In this document: positions 10,401 to 17,672 of the stretch, in pieces
Layout: each line of letters begins with the position of its first letter
Numbering within the stretch: the stretch's first letter is position 1
NCBI GenBank assembly: GCA_021740845.1
Contig: JAIOYZ010000004.1
Coordinates: forward strand, 118,142-182,141
Direction: 5' to 3'
DNA: 64,000 bases
Source of the DNA: Bacteroidia bacterium
Lineage (GTDB): Bacteria > Bacteroidota > Bacteroidia > UKL13-3
Translations under genes and position numbers: made by a program
Notes under the pieces: model-generated
Databases searched by the model: none
What the model saw: the letters and a program-made list of their open reading frames with translations, nothing else
What the model was told of the DNA's origin: nothing

Positions 10401-10962
10401 TGCTATTTTTATTGGAAACAGCGGTATAAACTGCATATTGGTTTGTACTGGGTAAGTAAACCAAAGGGAAATATGGGTTGCCATTTATTCCATGAAACTC
10501 ACCGTTATTATTACTTATTAATTTGTTGCCAATTAGGTTTACGGTTCCTTCGCCAATAAAGCTGGTGGTATTTGGAGCATCTATTTTAAGGCAAACTTTA
10601 GTGCCATTAAAATGATCAACAGCGGTATTTCCAACATAGGCCATGGTATCGCTTTTGGTTCTAACCGTAAAATAGCCCATATGATGGTCGGGTGTATGAT
10701 CCATTAACTCATGACCGCTGGCTGCAATTTCCTTAAGGGCATTTACAGCCGCTGTATCTGTATACAAGCGGGAGGCATTTATTGCTAAACTAAATTTTAA
10801 GTCGTACTTGTTAAATAAAGCATTCCAATCTCTCCATTTTGTAGCCCCTTGGTGGTCATCAGTTCGGAAGCAGATGCCGCCAACTTTGTTTTGTATTGGA
10901 CTTTGAGCCACAGCACAAAGAACAATAGTTACTAAGAAATTTAGTAGTACTAGTTTTTTCAT
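7477..10962 (-). CDS. Secreted tandem-duplicated polysaccharide-deacetylase-like protein with T9SS sorting domain
   Basis: I place the start at the ATG at 10962, giving 1161 residues, because a clean signal peptide follows (MKKLVLLNFLVTIVLCAVAQ). A longer in-frame start at 11007 would put 15 odd residues before it. Two near-identical units of about 525 residues follow one another. Each opens with a NodB-type domain: GGICFRTDD then DHTPDH in unit 1 (Asp35-Asp36, His89 and His93), and GGVCFRVDD then DHTPDH in unit 2 (Asp564-Asp565, His618 and His622). These match the catalytic/metal DD and HTxxH motifs of carbohydrate esterase family 4. Each unit ends with a jelly-roll-like module containing NLGGLEKG. 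The last 80 residues are a type A T9SS sorting domain (PNPFQEY to KKIRKE), so the protein should be exported and cell-attached. The substrate is unknown. Confidence 0.85.
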   Translation of the reverse strand: MKKLVLLNFLVTIVLCAVAQSPIQNKVGGICFRTDDHQGATKWRDWNALFNKYDLKFSLAINASRLYTDTAAVNALKEIAASGHELMDHTPDHHMGYFTVRTKSDTMAYVGNTAVDHFNGTKVCLKIDAPNTTSFIGEGTVNLIGNKLISNNNGEFHGINGNPYFPLVYLPSTNQYAVYTAVSNKNSNDPDTLTLQTYWQEPWKNDTLYSIAYHKISTSDVVTNSASNLLLAQRSKQLFAEFGLPAPKTWIQPGGSFALLNKQEVKLFSEQVGYTAGAVNIASAQKCYNEVDSIGDKRYGMQGPDFYEETNTYQGLINIFADRSARHFQSFGLSHMYNVTGGWAAFLNRVESVLIWSVQNNIPIRTYNQWASIIYDSTSNPMANVLPLLNKDINGNSLPDGFTITTNFLSNDGVIESNYSSFGSASNNSTLASINNLGGLEKGLNEINIYTKGQVGDSIKMVITFPEISLPTQSLLFGAGTSAYEKQTKYLNIPENISKINVSFVVIKRTNPGMVRMSFMEMKKYFESTPEDTSSIDTTSQIDIPFEGDSSTFKKKGGVCFRVDDYQNPTYWRALNQTFNAHQKKFTLGINASRIVGDTAATNALREIAAAGHELADHTPDHSLAFFNVSTFADTLALVGHPGITKFIGRKVCLKIDSVLATNYANEGLVNIAGNQLISQNNGEFTNLSSPVFYSNIYLPFNQGVYTYSNLKNKNTNDPDTITLGGYYGETVNLGNLNNIAYKRITQYDIKPNAAGINLLIERSISLFEILGLPKPKTLLIPSNYNALLNRAELKFFAAPYGYIAGDVYVDVAYKCFNEIDENKDKAFAMHGLDFKEENNTAKSITGIIADNSAKHHSSFGMSMLSNMTGGFTGYLARIDTLLTWCNENEIPVFTYKEWAQALYSHTPNPFVNVFPNLQTDLNSNNQPDGYTSISASYDINDGVPLSNNKSLSRTNSGVMASVQNLGGLEKGNCTFNISTKGNLGDSVRINYSFPELGNINTDIKVPANTSDWNLNTISITIPNHVSRMTFTFYTVKQSNGGTVKISGMQLLPIQSNKNSIISATLNKEEKSEPNPNFPDLNTSLVFPNPFQEYLQILVNNPDEINPIEIRDMLGKKVECSIEKLGDNEFYLFTENITSGLYVISIQNASGKTIFKKIRKE

Positions 10963-11240
10963 AGGATAATATTTAGTTGAAGGCAATGCTATCCAAATTG
11001 GTTCCAAATGTTTAACTAATAGATTTGTAGGCGATTAAAATTTGAATCGAAAATAGTTTGGGTTCAAAAAGGGATAAATTGATTCAATATGAAGCAAAGG
11101 GAGTGTCTTTAGGGGTTAGTCTTTGGTCTTTAGTTTTAAAAAATAGTATTTAATCCGCAAAAGGTCTGCAATAGCTTTAATTTTTATCTAATAGCTAATA
11201 GCTAATAGCCAAGAGCATTTTTGCATAGCTTTTTTGGGCA
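10963..11240. other. Intergenic region with simple repeats
   Basis: No gene is visible between the deacetylase-like gene and tRNA-Pro. The stretch is AT-rich. It contains a short run of the unit TAGCTAA (11187-11210, ending AATAGCCAAGAGC) resembling a run at 56379-56411. The near-motif GGTTCAAAAA occurs at 11061. The deacetylase promoter should lie in 10963-11050, but I find no perfect TAnnTTTG element there. Confidence 0.5.
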
Positions 11241-11274
11241 AAAAAAAAGTCCAACATTTCTGTTGAACTTTTTT
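11241..11274 (-). terminator. Terminator after tRNA-Pro
   Basis: Read on the minus strand, AAGTTCAACA, GAAA, TGTTGGACTT forms a 10-bp stem with one G-T pair and a stable GAAA tetraloop. Eight T residues follow. It starts about four bases after the 3' end of the tRNA. Confidence 0.85.
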
Positions 11275-11276
11275 CG

Positions 11277-11350
11277 TCGGGGTGGCAGGATTCGAACCTA
11301 CGACCTCCACATCCCAAATGTGGCGCGATACCAGGCTACGCTACACCCCG
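11277..11350 (-). tRNA. tRNA-Pro (UGG)
   Basis: The minus strand folds as a cloverleaf: the acceptor CGGGGTG pairs with CACCCCG. The anticodon stem-loop is CCACATTTGGGATGTGG with anticodon TGG. The T-arm is GTAGGTTCGAATCCTGC. The discriminator base is A and CCA is not encoded. The length is 74 nt. It reads proline codons CCN. A rho-independent terminator follows directly. Confidence 0.95.
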
Positions 11351-11621
11351 ATTCCTTGTTGATTAAGGAGGTGCAAAAATAAGGATAGTTGTGAATTTTG
11401 CAATTCAATCTTCATTATTCTTTATAAAATTTTCCAAGTGCTTGATTTTTTGGCAATTCAATTTAGGTTCCCTTTTCAAATTGCCATGCTTTATCCCCAA
11501 ATACTTCAATTTAGCTCTATTTTAAGCAACTAAATCTTGGTTCAAACCGACCTTTTATAATTTGCAGGTTTAGGAATAATGTGCCGCATTTGCTTTGAAT
11601 TACTTGTAAGGAAAAATTAAG

Positions 11622-13064
11622 TTATTTCTTTAAAGCTGCTTCTATAAGTTGTGAAATATAACTACTACTTGGTCTTGGAGCTGGAGAGGAAATAAATCGC
11701 CCGTCTTTTCCAATTAAGAAATAGGCAGGAATAGAAGAAATTTTATAAGCTTGTAATACCTCTGGATTGTTAGTAGAATTAGCAATTAAATGCGTGCCAC
11801 TAATTTGATTTCTTCTAACACTTTCCCTCCATTTTCCTTCATCTTCATCAATAGAAATGTTTAAGAAAACTACATCAGCATTGGCAAATTGCTTCTTCAA
11901 TTCTTCACCTGCAGGTACTTCTCTCATGCATGGGCCGCACCAGCTCGCCCAGAAATCTAAATAAATAACTTTTCCTTTATAATCACTCAAAGATACTTTG
12001 CCGCCATCTATAGTTCTTAAAGTAAATGGTGGTGCAACTGCACCTTCGGTAAAGGGTAATTTGTCTTTGTATTTTGCTTCTAATATTGCAAATTCAGGGT
12101 ATTTAGAAAGTTCGGTTTGAGCCAAAGAATAGATCGTTTTAGCATCGTTTATATGACCATATTGAATAACATCAGCCCAAAGGTTGAGTTTGAAAATTGG
12201 CAATACCTCTCCTTTAAAAAATTGATTGGAGAATTGGTATAATTCTGAAGATCCAAAATTTTTACCTGCCAATTTTATTTGGTACATGAAATAATATTTT
12301 AACCAAGTTCTATATTGAACAGATCTTAGATAATTAGAATTATTGATGGTCATGGTTTTTAGATAATCATAATAGTTGCTATCCACATCTAAACTCTTAT
12401 CATTAATGCCACGCATGCTATAGTACCAAGTTGGATAATTTATTTTAAAAGCCTCCCATTCGAATTTTATTTCTGCTGTTTGCCAGTTTATAAATTCGGG
12501 CGAAAGTCCTTTGCCTTCTTGTTTTAAGTACTTTAGTTTTATCGCAATTATACTGTCTAAATAATTCTTAAAGCCATGAGCCGTTCTGGTACTCATTTCT
12601 TCCAAAATCTTTTGAGTAAATGTTGGACTTTCAAACGTGTATTCGAATTGTGTTTTTTGTTTTTCTGGCCAAGCAGCATCTTTAGCGCCATTTCCATAGA
12701 AGGTTTGGCTGCGTGCGGCATTATTGTGTTGTATGTCAATAAATATGCTGTCTTTAGGTTTTATATGCAGCCTAATTATGTCTGAACCTAAAAACAAAAA
12801 TGCAACTTGATCTTCCATCAAAGGCACCTTTGTTTTAAAATATCCTTCTTCAGATACTTGTAAATCCAACTGGTCTATATTGGTTTGAACCGATGTGCTA
12901 TAGAATTGCAAACTGATTAATTCGCCTTTAAATTTGGGAACCTTTCCACTTAATACGGCGTCTGTTTTAACTACTGTTTGACCCAAAGCAGTATGAAAAA
13001 TTACAGTTAACAAGGCTAGGTTCAAACCGAAATAACGGAAATGTTTTGCAGAGAAAATATACAT
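11622..13064 (-). CDS. TlpA-type thiol-disulfide oxidoreductase with N-terminal DUF4369-like region
   Basis: This 480-residue secreted protein has a signal peptide of about 28 residues (ALLTVIFHTALGQ). An N-terminal beta-rich region follows (VLSGKVPKFKGELISLQFYS and VAFLFLGSDIIRLHIKPKDS), resembling DUF4369, then a helical middle. The C-terminal thioredoxin domain has its redox motif in DFWASWCGPCMREVP at about residue 375. VKLKD-type family features include PPFTLRTIDGGKVSLSDYKGKVIYLDFW and the cis-proline segment ISSIPAYFLI. Such proteins reduce or shuffle disulfides in the periplasm; the client is unknown. It follows maf by 44 bp on the same strand. No obvious terminator lies between it and the tRNA-Pro gene 270 bp downstream. 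Confidence 0.9.
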   Translation of the reverse strand: MYIFSAKHFRYFGLNLALLTVIFHTALGQTVVKTDAVLSGKVPKFKGELISLQFYSTSVQTNIDQLDLQVSEEGYFKTKVPLMEDQVAFLFLGSDIIRLHIKPKDSIFIDIQHNNAARSQTFYGNGAKDAAWPEKQKTQFEYTFESPTFTQKILEEMSTRTAHGFKNYLDSIIAIKLKYLKQEGKGLSPEFINWQTAEIKFEWEAFKINYPTWYYSMRGINDKSLDVDSNYYDYLKTMTINNSNYLRSVQYRTWLKYYFMYQIKLAGKNFGSSELYQFSNQFFKGEVLPIFKLNLWADVIQYGHINDAKTIYSLAQTELSKYPEFAILEAKYKDKLPFTEGAVAPPFTLRTIDGGKVSLSDYKGKVIYLDFWASWCGPCMREVPAGEELKKQFANADVVFLNISIDEDEGKWRESVRRNQISGTHLIANSTNNPEVLQAYKISSIPAYFLIGKDGRFISSPAPRPSSSYISQLIEAALKK

Positions 13065-13108
13065 GCTAAAAAATAAAATTGAGAACGGAAAGATAGGTTG
13101 AATGCCTT

Positions 13109-13675
13109 TTATTTTTTCTTAATTTTTTTTAACTCCTCATAAATGCGGCTAACCGGTAAGCCCATTACATTGTAAAAGCAACCATCTATTTTTTCTACAG
13201 CTGTATATCCAAACCAATCTTGTATGCCGTAACTTCCAGCTTTATCAAAAGGTTTGTAGTTGCGTATATAATGGTAAATTTCTTCGTCGCTTAGCTTTTT
13301 ACAGGTTACCGAACTCATCTCAGAAAATGAAATTTCTTTGTCTATTGTTTTTAGGCAAACTCCGGTAAAAACCTGGTGAGTTGCACCACAAATTGTTGAA
13401 AGCATTTCAAAGGATTCTTGTTCGTTTGCAGGCTTATTTAAAACTTTTCCATTTATCCAAACAATGGTATCAGCCGTTAATAAAACCTCATCATCTATTA
13501 GGGTGTTAGGGAAATGATGTGCCTTTTTTACGGCTAATTTTCTGGCAATATCAGAAGGTAAATCTGAAGCATCAAAATCTTCATCTACCTCATATGTAAC
13601 AATTGAAAAGTTGAGTTCCAATCCTTTTATAAGCTCTTGTCTGCGGGGAGATTTAGATGCTAAAATTATCTTCAT
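13109..13675 (-). CDS. maf: Maf-like nucleoside triphosphate pyrophosphatase
   Basis: Maf/YhdE-type enzymes hydrolyse non-canonical or methylated nucleotides (dTTP/UTP/m5UTP class) to monophosphates. The protein is 188 residues, the usual length. It shows the N-terminal ASKSPRRQELI signature, TADTIVW with the catalytic Asp, and the GSYGIQDWFG segment followed by VMGLPVSRIYEEL at the C-terminus. It starts 8 bp after the MORN/VWA gene and is followed by the TlpA gene, so the three may form one transcript driven from 14.87 kb. Confidence 0.94.
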   Translation of the reverse strand: MKIILASKSPRRQELIKGLELNFSIVTYEVDEDFDASDLPSDIARKLAVKKAHHFPNTLIDDEVLLTADTIVWINGKVLNKPANEQESFEMLSTICGATHQVFTGVCLKTIDKEISFSEMSSVTCKKLSDEEIYHYIRNYKPFDKAGSYGIQDWFGYTAVEKIDGCFYNVMGLPVSRIYEELKKIKKK

Positions 13676-13683
13676 GCTAATAA

Positions 13684-14835
13684 TTAATCTGTAGTGTCAA
13701 CCCAAATAAATTGGCCACCACTTAGTCTAAAAATATCTTTATCAATCACAAATTCTTCACCTTCTTTTAATTTTTTTAGGTCAATATCGTGCGAAGAAGT
13801 GTGTATGGTACCTTTGGTTTGCAGAGCTAATTTCAAATATTGATCATTGATGCCTTTTCGTGTTCCACACATAATTACATGAACCGGCTTTCTGATTCTT
13901 TTCAAAAGCGCCATGTCTCTAATTGGACTATCATCTGCAAGCAATACAATATCTGAATAGTCCCTATTATTAATAATGGAGTATAGAATTGCTTCAAGGT
14001 CGTTTTCTGGATCATCGCCACCTTCACCTTTTTTGCGTACATCCTCTATATCTTTCTTTAGTTTTCTGTAATCTTTGGCTTCAAATGAATGAATTCCGCC
14101 TGTTCTTCCAATTACCTTTTTTTCGTCAGACAAATTATCTCCGTCGTTAAAGAGAACAAAATATTTTACCCTGCCATCTTCATAGGTCATCTTATACCAA
14201 ACCAAAAGCTGACCAATATATGGAAACATACTTCCGGTCATATCCACCACCAACATTATATTTTTCCAATCTTTGTTTCTTTTAAAAACATTAAACAAAG
14301 TGGAGTCTTTTATTTTGTATTCTCCCGTTAAAAATTTGTCGAATTTTAGAGTTGTTTCCTTGGTAGGACTTTCATAAGTAACATAACCTTTTTTGTCAAA
14401 ATGAGCGTAACTTCCTTCCAATTCTCCGCCTACAAATTGTGCTTCATTGGTTAGTACTCCGTTTTGATCGTAGTTTCTTTCGTAGCCATTTTTTAATCCT
14501 GCTTTAAAAACTTCTTCTACACGAGTACTGCAATTAGGGTAAAACATTACACGAGGTCCTTCTAAAATTCCATGGTGGTATGAGTTGCTATATTCTAGAC
14601 AATCTTGATTGTCGTAATAACTAATTTCTAATCCTTCTTTCTCACCTTTTTCATAAAACACCTCGTATTTTAAATCGCCATTTGCCCAGAAATAACGCCA
14701 AAAACCTTCCTTTTTTCCATTGGATAAGGTGAGGTTTATTGTGTCGCCATTATCAATAGTAAAGGTTTGACCCAATGAAATAAAGGGCAGAAATAAAAGT
14801 AAAGATAATGCAAGTTTATTCCGAAAGATATACAT
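13684..14835 (-). CDS. Secreted MORN-repeat / von Willebrand factor A fusion protein
   Basis: The start is set at the ATG at 14835: a signal peptide follows at once (MYIFRNKLALSLLLFLPFISLGQ). A TTG start nine bases upstream would lie inside the -7 promoter element. Residues 35-155 hold MORN-variant repeats: NGKKEGFWRYFWANGDLKYE, EKGEKEGLEISYYDNQ, HGILEGPRVMFYPN, AGLKNGYERNYDQNG and GGELEGSYAHFDKKG. Residues 190-350 form a vWA-like domain opening with IMLVVDMTGSMFPYI, where Asp198, Thr200 and Ser202 are a MIDAS-like DxTxS. Further on come the GGDDPENDLEAILYSI and DIVLLADDSPIRDM segments. MORN variants are common in Bacteroidota, but joining them to a metal-site vWA domain is unusual. The likely role is surface or periplasmic binding; this is inference. 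Confidence 0.82.
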   Translation of the reverse strand: MYIFRNKLALSLLLFLPFISLGQTFTIDNGDTINLTLSNGKKEGFWRYFWANGDLKYEVFYEKGEKEGLEISYYDNQDCLEYSNSYHHGILEGPRVMFYPNCSTRVEEVFKAGLKNGYERNYDQNGVLTNEAQFVGGELEGSYAHFDKKGYVTYESPTKETTLKFDKFLTGEYKIKDSTLFNVFKRNKDWKNIMLVVDMTGSMFPYIGQLLVWYKMTYEDGRVKYFVLFNDGDNLSDEKKVIGRTGGIHSFEAKDYRKLKKDIEDVRKKGEGGDDPENDLEAILYSIINNRDYSDIVLLADDSPIRDMALLKRIRKPVHVIMCGTRKGINDQYLKLALQTKGTIHTSSHDIDLKKLKEGEEFVIDKDIFRLSGGQFIWVDTTD

Positions 14836-14841
14836 TCTGGC

Positions 14842-14873
14842 CAAAGATAGTTAAGGCTATTGGTTCCACCAAA
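14842..14873 (-). promoter_or_regulatory. Candidate Bacteroidota promoter of the MORN/VWA-maf-tlpA unit
   Basis: On the minus strand TTTG (14873-14870), a 20-base spacer, then TATCTTTG (14849-14842) is a full match to the TTTG / TAnnTTTG consensus. The ATG at 14835 is only seven bases past the -7 element, so the mRNA should be leaderless or nearly so. Confidence 0.55.
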
Positions 14874-14905
14874 ATATGAAATAAAAAGGAAGTTGTTTGT
14901 GAATA

Positions 14906-15523
14906 TTAATTTACCCTTTTCCAGATTTTTTCTTCAAAATCATATTGTTTGATAACCCTTGCAGGATTTCCAACTGCGATACTAAAGGGAGGAATAGATT
15001 TAGTTACCACAGCTCCTGCAGCTACCACACAATGTTTGCCAATTGTTACCCCAGATGTAACAACTACATTGGCTCCAAGCCAAGAATCATCTTCAATAAC
15101 AATTGGTTGTGTACTCACTGGCTGTTTGTGTATTGGCAAATTCACATCTTCATATCCATGGTTCAAACCGCTTACTACAATATTTTGAGCTAGGATAACA
15201 TTATTGCCAATAGTTACTGGTCCAATTAGTACATTCCCAATTCCTACTCTTGAGTTTTTTCCAATATGAACGGCACCAACGCCATTATTTATGGTTGAAA
15301 AATCCTCAATTGTGCTGCCAGCACCTAAAGAAAATTCATTGAAAGGCAATACATCCATTCTGGTATTTCTTCTTATGGTGCTGCCTCTTTCTACTTTGTG
15401 GTAAAATGGATTTACCAATAATTTAACCCAAAATCTTGGCCTTGCTTGTCCGCTAGGAATAAGCATCCAATGAACTATTTTTTTTAGGGTAGGATTAGAC
15501 TTTATAGTTTGAGCAATAGACAT
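14906..15523 (-). CDS. Left-handed beta-helix acyltransferase (hexapeptide family)
   Basis: I choose the ATG at 15523 (205 residues, MSIAQTIKSNPT), which leaves a 7-bp gap from the glycosyltransferase stop. A longer frame up to 15604 would overlap that gene. The centre is a run of hexapeptide repeats typical of the LbH fold (IGKNSRVGIGNVLIGPVTIG, WLGANVVVTSGVTIGKHCVV, AAGAVVTKSIPPFSIAVGNP). HGYEDVNLPIHKQP is the loop carrying the probable catalytic His, as in WcaF/maltose-acetyltransferase-like enzymes. It probably O-acetylates a sugar of the surface polysaccharide encoded next door, using acetyl-CoA in the cytosol. The acceptor cannot be told from sequence. Confidence 0.88.
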   Translation of the reverse strand: MSIAQTIKSNPTLKKIVHWMLIPSGQARPRFWVKLLVNPFYHKVERGSTIRRNTRMDVLPFNEFSLGAGSTIEDFSTINNGVGAVHIGKNSRVGIGNVLIGPVTIGNNVILAQNIVVSGLNHGYEDVNLPIHKQPVSTQPIVIEDDSWLGANVVVTSGVTIGKHCVVAAGAVVTKSIPPFSIAVGNPARVIKQYDFEEKIWKRVN

Positions 15524-15530
15524 GGTACTT

Positions 15531-16724
15531 CTATTTATTTTTAACAGTTGAAATAGCTTGGTAAATAGCTTCAACGCTGTTTTCCCAAGTATGAGATTGA
15601 GCAAATGTAATTCTTTCTTCTTCTTTCAATTTAGAATTTTCGGACAAAGCTTTTTCTATTAAAGCAGGGTACTCCGATTTATTTTGAGCCAAATAGGTAT
15701 GCTCACTAAAAATACTCATAGCCTTAGTTCCAGTAGCAACAGTTGGTTTTCCCATTGCTAAGTATTCATCTATTTTTCTAGGGTAATTGCCAATGGTAAC
15801 CTCATTTAATATTTGCGGGTTGATTGCCACATCAAATGCGGCCAAGTAATTTGGCAAAACACTGCCATCTTTTAAACCTAAAAAATGCACGTTTTTAAGT
15901 TGGTGTAATTCCGATTTCTTAAAATTTTCATCTTCAGGCCCAATTAACACAACCGACCAGTTTTCATTAGCATGAGCAATAGTTTTTAGGATTTCTAGGT
16001 CTAAGCGCTGTGTGTATAATGCACCAATATAACCAATTATTGGCTTTGGTATGGATGCAATATCGCTTGGGATGTTTGAAACTTTATTTTTATCAAAAGC
16101 AGAAACATCGCAGCCTTGACCAACATAAAAACTATTCTTATTATCCCTAGAAGCTAGGTCTCTTAAATAGGTAGAATTAGCGCAAACCAAATCGGATTTT
16201 GCCATTAATTCGGCTTCCAATTTTAACCCATGTTTTCTCCAATATGGAACGCTCATCATATTGTCACGGGTATAATAAATTGAGCAATCTGGTTGCAGCA
16301 TTTCTTTTAGGTAAAAACTCCTAAACATATCGCTATCATTAAAGAGAATAAAATCCTTAAACTCTAGCTTTTTTATCGCTTTTTTTATTTCTGAGGCAAA
16401 TCGTTTGTTGTTGATAAAGTTTGCAATACGAAATAAAGGTGTGAAAGGAATCCAGTTAATAGATTCTAATAATGTATCTGGATAAAGAGTCCATAAATTG
16501 TTTTTTACACGAATCAGGTTTTCACTTTTATTGACCCTCATTTCGATGCGCTTTTTAACATTTGGAAGGTCTTTTTCTCTTTTAATAGATGCCCTATCAA
16601 AAGCGTAATTTACATAGAGAACTCTATTATTTAAAGCAAATTCCTCTGCAATGTTAATGCAATTGCTTCCAATGAGGCTATCGTATGGCTGAAGACCAAC
16701 AACAAGGATATCACGGTTTTTCAT
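15531..16724 (-). CDS. Glycosyltransferase, family 1-like (GT-B)
   Basis: This 397-residue cytosolic enzyme starts MKNRDILVVGLQPYDSLIGS. The C-terminal half has GT-B features: PKPIIGYIGALYTQRLDLEI, WSVVLIGPEDENF, VHFLGLKDGSVLPNYLAAFDVAINP, and the nucleotide-sugar site PRKIDEYLAMGKPTVATG with conserved Glu. It resembles TuaH/GumK-like transferases of polysaccharide loci. With the acetyltransferase it forms a minus-strand pair diverging from the polysaccharide operon, with 169 bp between the start codons. It is likely part of the same pathway. Confidence 0.85.
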   Translation of the reverse strand: MKNRDILVVGLQPYDSLIGSNCINIAEEFALNNRVLYVNYAFDRASIKREKDLPNVKKRIEMRVNKSENLIRVKNNLWTLYPDTLLESINWIPFTPLFRIANFINNKRFASEIKKAIKKLEFKDFILFNDSDMFRSFYLKEMLQPDCSIYYTRDNMMSVPYWRKHGLKLEAELMAKSDLVCANSTYLRDLASRDNKNSFYVGQGCDVSAFDKNKVSNIPSDIASIPKPIIGYIGALYTQRLDLEILKTIAHANENWSVVLIGPEDENFKKSELHQLKNVHFLGLKDGSVLPNYLAAFDVAINPQILNEVTIGNYPRKIDEYLAMGKPTVATGTKAMSIFSEHTYLAQNKSEYPALIEKALSENSKLKEEERITFAQSHTWENSVEAIYQAISTVKNK

Positions 16725-16893
16725 TCAACTAATTATTTCACTCTCAAAAAACATCAAATTAATTGAGAAATCCTATTTGTCAAAAAAATGGACACCCATA
16801 AACACAGGGTTAATAAGTGAATACCCTTCGCATAGTATTGTGCATTTACTTTGTTGGTACAATAAAATACTAAAGCTATATCCTTTTTTGAAT

Positions 16894-17661
16894 ATGAAAA
16901 ACCTTAAACTATTGTTAGTTTTTATGGTGGGACTATTAAGCCTCGCAAAGCCCTCCAAGGCTCAGAAACAAGAGGTGGATTCTTTGTTCCTTAACCCTAA
17001 AATCGACATAGCTGCACTTTTGCCTAGCTTGGATTCAATGTATGAAATCGCAAAAAGTGTAAACCCAACCTTAAAACAAGAGGCGGCAGCTATGCGCGCA
17101 AATCAATGGACTGTTCATTATACTCGTTGGATTTGGGCTCAAAATTTAAGTGTATTTTATAATTACTCTTTTGGTAGCTTACCTTTCTTTGCTTATCAAG
17201 ACCCAACCCAACCTCAGGGGCAAACCTTAATTCAGGTAAAAAGTGGTTATAGGGCTGGCGTAAATTTACAGCTATCTGTTTTTGATGTATTGGGTCAACG
17301 CGGTAAAGTAAATGAAGCTAAGGAAAAAGTTATCCTTCAAAAGTATAAAAGAGATGCAGAAGCAATGGAGTTGAAAAGGAAATTGGCGCAATTTTATGCA
17401 GATATGGTGGGTTATGATAGACTATACCAAGGAAGAAATGAGGATTATTTAATGCAGATGGTTGCTTGCCAGGTGGCAGAAAAAGAATATCGTGAAGGAA
17501 CTATTCATATTTCTGAATATAGCCGTCAAAAAAATGTATTGGCAGATGCTGAAGCTGCCTACCATGAGTCGTTCCGTTTTTATTATAGTTCCTTATTACA
17601 GTTTGAAGCCATTTTAGGAGTGCCACTTCATACAGTAATGATAAAACCAAAAAGAAATTAA
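16894..17661 (+). CDS. Short TolC-like outer membrane channel protein
   Basis: The start at 16894 gives a good signal peptide (MKNLKLLLVFMVGLLSLAKPSKAQ), better than the 39-residue longer frame. The mature part shows TolC-family features: SLDSMYEIAKSVNPTLKQEAAAMRA, beta segments LSVFYNYSFGSLP and YRAGVNLQLSVFDVLGQRGK, then long coiled-coil helices ending with YREGTIHISEYSRQKNVLADAEAAYHES and LLQFEAILGVPL. At 255 residues it is little more than half the usual 420-490 of TolC proteins, roughly one of the two internal repeats. It is first in the polysaccharide operon, 11 bp before the Wzc-like gene. It may replace or assist the missing Wza exporter; this is inference. Confidence 0.75.
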   Translation: MKNLKLLLVFMVGLLSLAKPSKAQKQEVDSLFLNPKIDIAALLPSLDSMYEIAKSVNPTLKQEAAAMRANQWTVHYTRWIWAQNLSVFYNYSFGSLPFFAYQDPTQPQGQTLIQVKSGYRAGVNLQLSVFDVLGQRGKVNEAKEKVILQKYKRDAEAMELKRKLAQFYADMVGYDRLYQGRNEDYLMQMVACQVAEKEYREGTIHISEYSRQKNVLADAEAAYHESFRFYYSSLLQFEAILGVPLHTVMIKPKRN

Positions 17662-17672
17662 TTGTAACTAAG

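Noticed and set aside
10963-11240. CRISPR-like array
   Set aside because: The TAGCTAA units are 7 bases long with no spacers and no cas genes are present.
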